NCBI GenBank assembly: GCA_902803745.1
Contig: CADCRB010000065.1
Coordinates: 1 to 7,749 of the forward strand
Direction: 5' to 3'
From: an uncultured Lachnospiraceae bacterium
GTDB lineage: Bacteria > Bacillota > Clostridia > Lachnospirales > Lachnospiraceae
DNA: 7,749 bases
The notes beneath the pieces are model-generated. The model worked only from the letters and a program-made list of their open reading frames with translations, did no database searches and was not told where the DNA came from. Positions 6,171 through 7,749 of the stretch are shown piece by piece. Within the stretch, counting starts at the first letter, position 1; the number at the start of each line of letters is the position of its first letter. Position numbers and translations under genes: made by a program.

Positions 6171-7028
6171 ATGAAGATATTGGATATGACATTTGTACAG
6201 GGATTCATCCGGATGGCAGATGATGGCTTCAGGATGGGATGGCATGAGAGAAACGGTGGAAATCTTTCATACCGCATACGGCCTGAAGAGATAGGGATCA
6301 TAGATCAAAGACTAAGGCAGGATGGGGAATGGATTCCTATTGGGGCTAAGGTGCCTGATCTGGGAGGAGAACATTTCCTTGTGACCGGCAGCGGAAAGTT
6401 TTTCCGTGACATAAAAGATGATCCTGAGGCTACTCTTGCGATCATCGGGCTGGATGAAAAAGGTGAGAACTACAGACTTGAGTGGGGACTCGTGGAGGGA
6501 GGAAGGCCTACGAGCGAACTTCCTTCACATTTGATGAATCACGCAGTAAAGAAACGGACCACAAACGGAAAATACAGGGTCATTTATCATGCTCATCCTG
6601 CCAACATCATCGCTCTGACATTCGTTCTTCCTCTTGAGGATGAAGTGTTTACCAGAGAATTGTGGGAAATGGCAACTGAATGCCCTGTGGTGTTTCCTGA
6701 CGGAGTGGGAGTGGTAGGCTGGATGGTACCCGGTGGAGAGGAAATAGCGATCGCGACAAGCGCCCTGATGGAGAAATATGATGCTGCAATATGGGCTCAT
6801 CACGGTATATTCTGTGCGGGAGAGGGAGCCCATACAACTTTCGGCCTAATGCATACTATTGAGAAGTCGGCTGAGATACTCGTTAAGGTACTGTCCATGT
6901 CAAACGGAAAGAGACAAACCATAGAGCCTGACGAATTCAGAGAACTTGCAAAAGCATTCAAGGTTGAGCTACCGGAAAGATTTTTGTATGAAAAGGAAAC
7001 ACACGCTATAACGGAGATTGAGGAGTAG
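6171..7028 (+). CDS. rhaD: Rhamnulose-1-phosphate aldolase
   Basis: This is a cytoplasmic zinc-dependent class II aldolase that splits L-rhamnulose 1-phosphate into dihydroxyacetone phosphate and L-lactaldehyde. From ATG 6171 it has 285 residues, close to E. coli RhaD (274). Recognisable blocks are WHERNGGNLSYRI (24-36), the catalytic-glutamate block PTSELPSH (113-120, Glu116), YHAHP with zinc ligands His140 and His142, TECPVVFPDGVG (169-180, Glu170) and WAHHGIF with the third zinc ligand His211. These are offset by one from the known E. coli positions 117, 141, 143, 171 and 212. An in-frame GTG at 6129 would add 14 residues. I prefer ATG 6171 because AGGAG lies at 6156-6160 and the protein then begins like E. 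coli RhaD, just before the FVQG helix. The RhaD-type sequence separates it from the related fuculose aldolase. Confidence 0.95.
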   Translation: MKILDMTFVQGFIRMADDGFRMGWHERNGGNLSYRIRPEEIGIIDQRLRQDGEWIPIGAKVPDLGGEHFLVTGSGKFFRDIKDDPEATLAIIGLDEKGENYRLEWGLVEGGRPTSELPSHLMNHAVKKRTTNGKYRVIYHAHPANIIALTFVLPLEDEVFTRELWEMATECPVVFPDGVGVVGWMVPGGEEIAIATSALMEKYDAAIWAHHGIFCAGEGAHTTFGLMHTIEKSAEILVKVLSMSNGKRQTIEPDEFRELAKAFKVELPERFLYEKETHAITEIEE

Positions 7029-7086
7029 AACATTAAATAGCATCAGAGAAACGAAGAAGAGAAGTATCATTATCGGGGGTGTAGGA

Positions 7087-7749
7087 ATGGGAGAGTATTA
7101 TCTTGCTGTGGATATAGGAGCGTCAAGCGGAAGGCATATCCTGGGAAAGGTGGAGGCCGGTAAGCTTACTTTAGAGGAAGTATACAGATTTGAAAACGGA
7201 ATGATACGCAGCGGATCACATCTGCTATGGGATACAGAACATCTCTTCAGAGAGATTGTGAATGGGCTGAAAAAATGCGGTGAGCTGGGCAAGAAGCCTG
7301 TATGTATGGGTATCGATACCTGGGGGGTGGATTACGTCCTGCTTGATAGGGATGGAAGAATCGCAGGAAACACTTACGGATACCGTGATCACAGGACCGA
7401 CGGATATCCTGAAAAGGTCTATAGGATCATATCAGAGCCGGAGCTCTACGCAAGATGCGGGACGCAAAAGCAGAGCTTTAATACGATCTTCCAGCTGAGC
7501 GCATTGAAGGACAGTGAGCCGGATGTTCTTGAAAGAGCAGAAACTATGCTTATGATGCCAGATTATTTCGAGTACAGGCTTACAGGTGTTAAAAACCAGG
7601 AGTATACAAACGCAACAACCACAGGTTTGGTAAATGCCAAAACCAATGATTGGGATTTTGAGTTGATAAAAAGCCTGGATCTTCCGGAAAAGATTTTTCT
7701 GAAACCTGAGAAGCCGGGAAAGAAACTTGGTGGTCTTAGTCCTGATATA
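7087..7749 (+). CDS. rhaB: Rhamnulokinase, N-terminal part (runs off the right edge)
   Basis: This FGGY-family sugar kinase transfers phosphate from ATP to L-rhamnulose, the step before RhaD. The 221 visible codons are open to the window end, less than half of the ~489 residues of E. coli RhaB. Strong matches to RhaB are LAVDIGASSGRH (6-17, N-terminal ATP/phosphate region), MGIDTWGVDYVLLD (74-87), YRDHRTDG (99-106), FNTIFQLSAL (131-140), MMPDYFEYRLTG (156-167) and EYTNATTTGLVN (172-183). The ATG at 7087 fits the E. coli N-terminus. The frame is open further upstream but holds no ATG, GTG or TTG between rhaD and 7087. The ribosome binding site is poor (GGGGGTG at 7075-7081). It lies 58 bases after rhaD with no hairpin between, so the two are probably co-transcribed. 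Confidence 0.95.
   Translation, partial: MGEYYLAVDIGASSGRHILGKVEAGKLTLEEVYRFENGMIRSGSHLLWDTEHLFREIVNGLKKCGELGKKPVCMGIDTWGVDYVLLDRDGRIAGNTYGYRDHRTDGYPEKVYRIISEPELYARCGTQKQSFNTIFQLSALKDSEPDVLERAETMLMMPDYFEYRLTGVKNQEYTNATTTGLVNAKTNDWDFELIKSLDLPEKIFLKPEKPGKKLGGLSPDI

Overview
The window looks like chromosomal DNA from a fermentative, low-to-medium-GC Firmicute, most likely a gut or rumen Clostridia of the Lachnospiraceae type. This is inferred from strong AGGAGG-type ribosome binding sites, heavy use of ATA, AGA and AGG codons, a YesM-like sensor kinase and the layout of the sugar operon. Genus cannot be fixed by eye. All genes read on the + strand.

Layout: (1) positions 1-1010 hold the 3' part of a YesM/LytS-type membrane sensor histidine kinase whose beginning lies before the window. 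(2) Positions 1011-1282 are a gene-free leader. Its first part is AT-rich, with a possible promoter and a small inverted repeat. Its second part (about 1131-1252) is GC-rich and folds on paper into three consecutive stem-loops. I do not recognise it as any known RNA family, and it is the most interesting unexplained element here. (3) Positions 1283-4799 encode a carbohydrate-uptake ABC transporter of the ribose/rhamnose class (CUT2): a double-domain ATPase followed by two permeases, joined by TAATG stop/start overlaps. (4) After a 130-base gap with a possible extra promoter, positions 4930-6048 encode the lipoprotein sugar-binding subunit. (5) A strong hairpin without a T-run follows (6077-6110). 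(6) Then come rhamnulose-1-phosphate aldolase (rhaD, 6171-7028) and rhamnulokinase (rhaB, from 7087), which runs off the right edge.

Together this reads as an L-rhamnose uptake and catabolism operon. Rhamnose would be captured by the lipoprotein, imported by the ABC transporter, isomerised to rhamnulose by an isomerase (RhaA) not present in the window, phosphorylated by RhaB and split by RhaD into dihydroxyacetone phosphate and L-lactaldehyde. Assignment of the transporter to rhamnose rests on the neighbouring rhaD and rhaB, not on the transporter sequence. The upstream sensor kinase may control the operon, but this is only suggested by its position.
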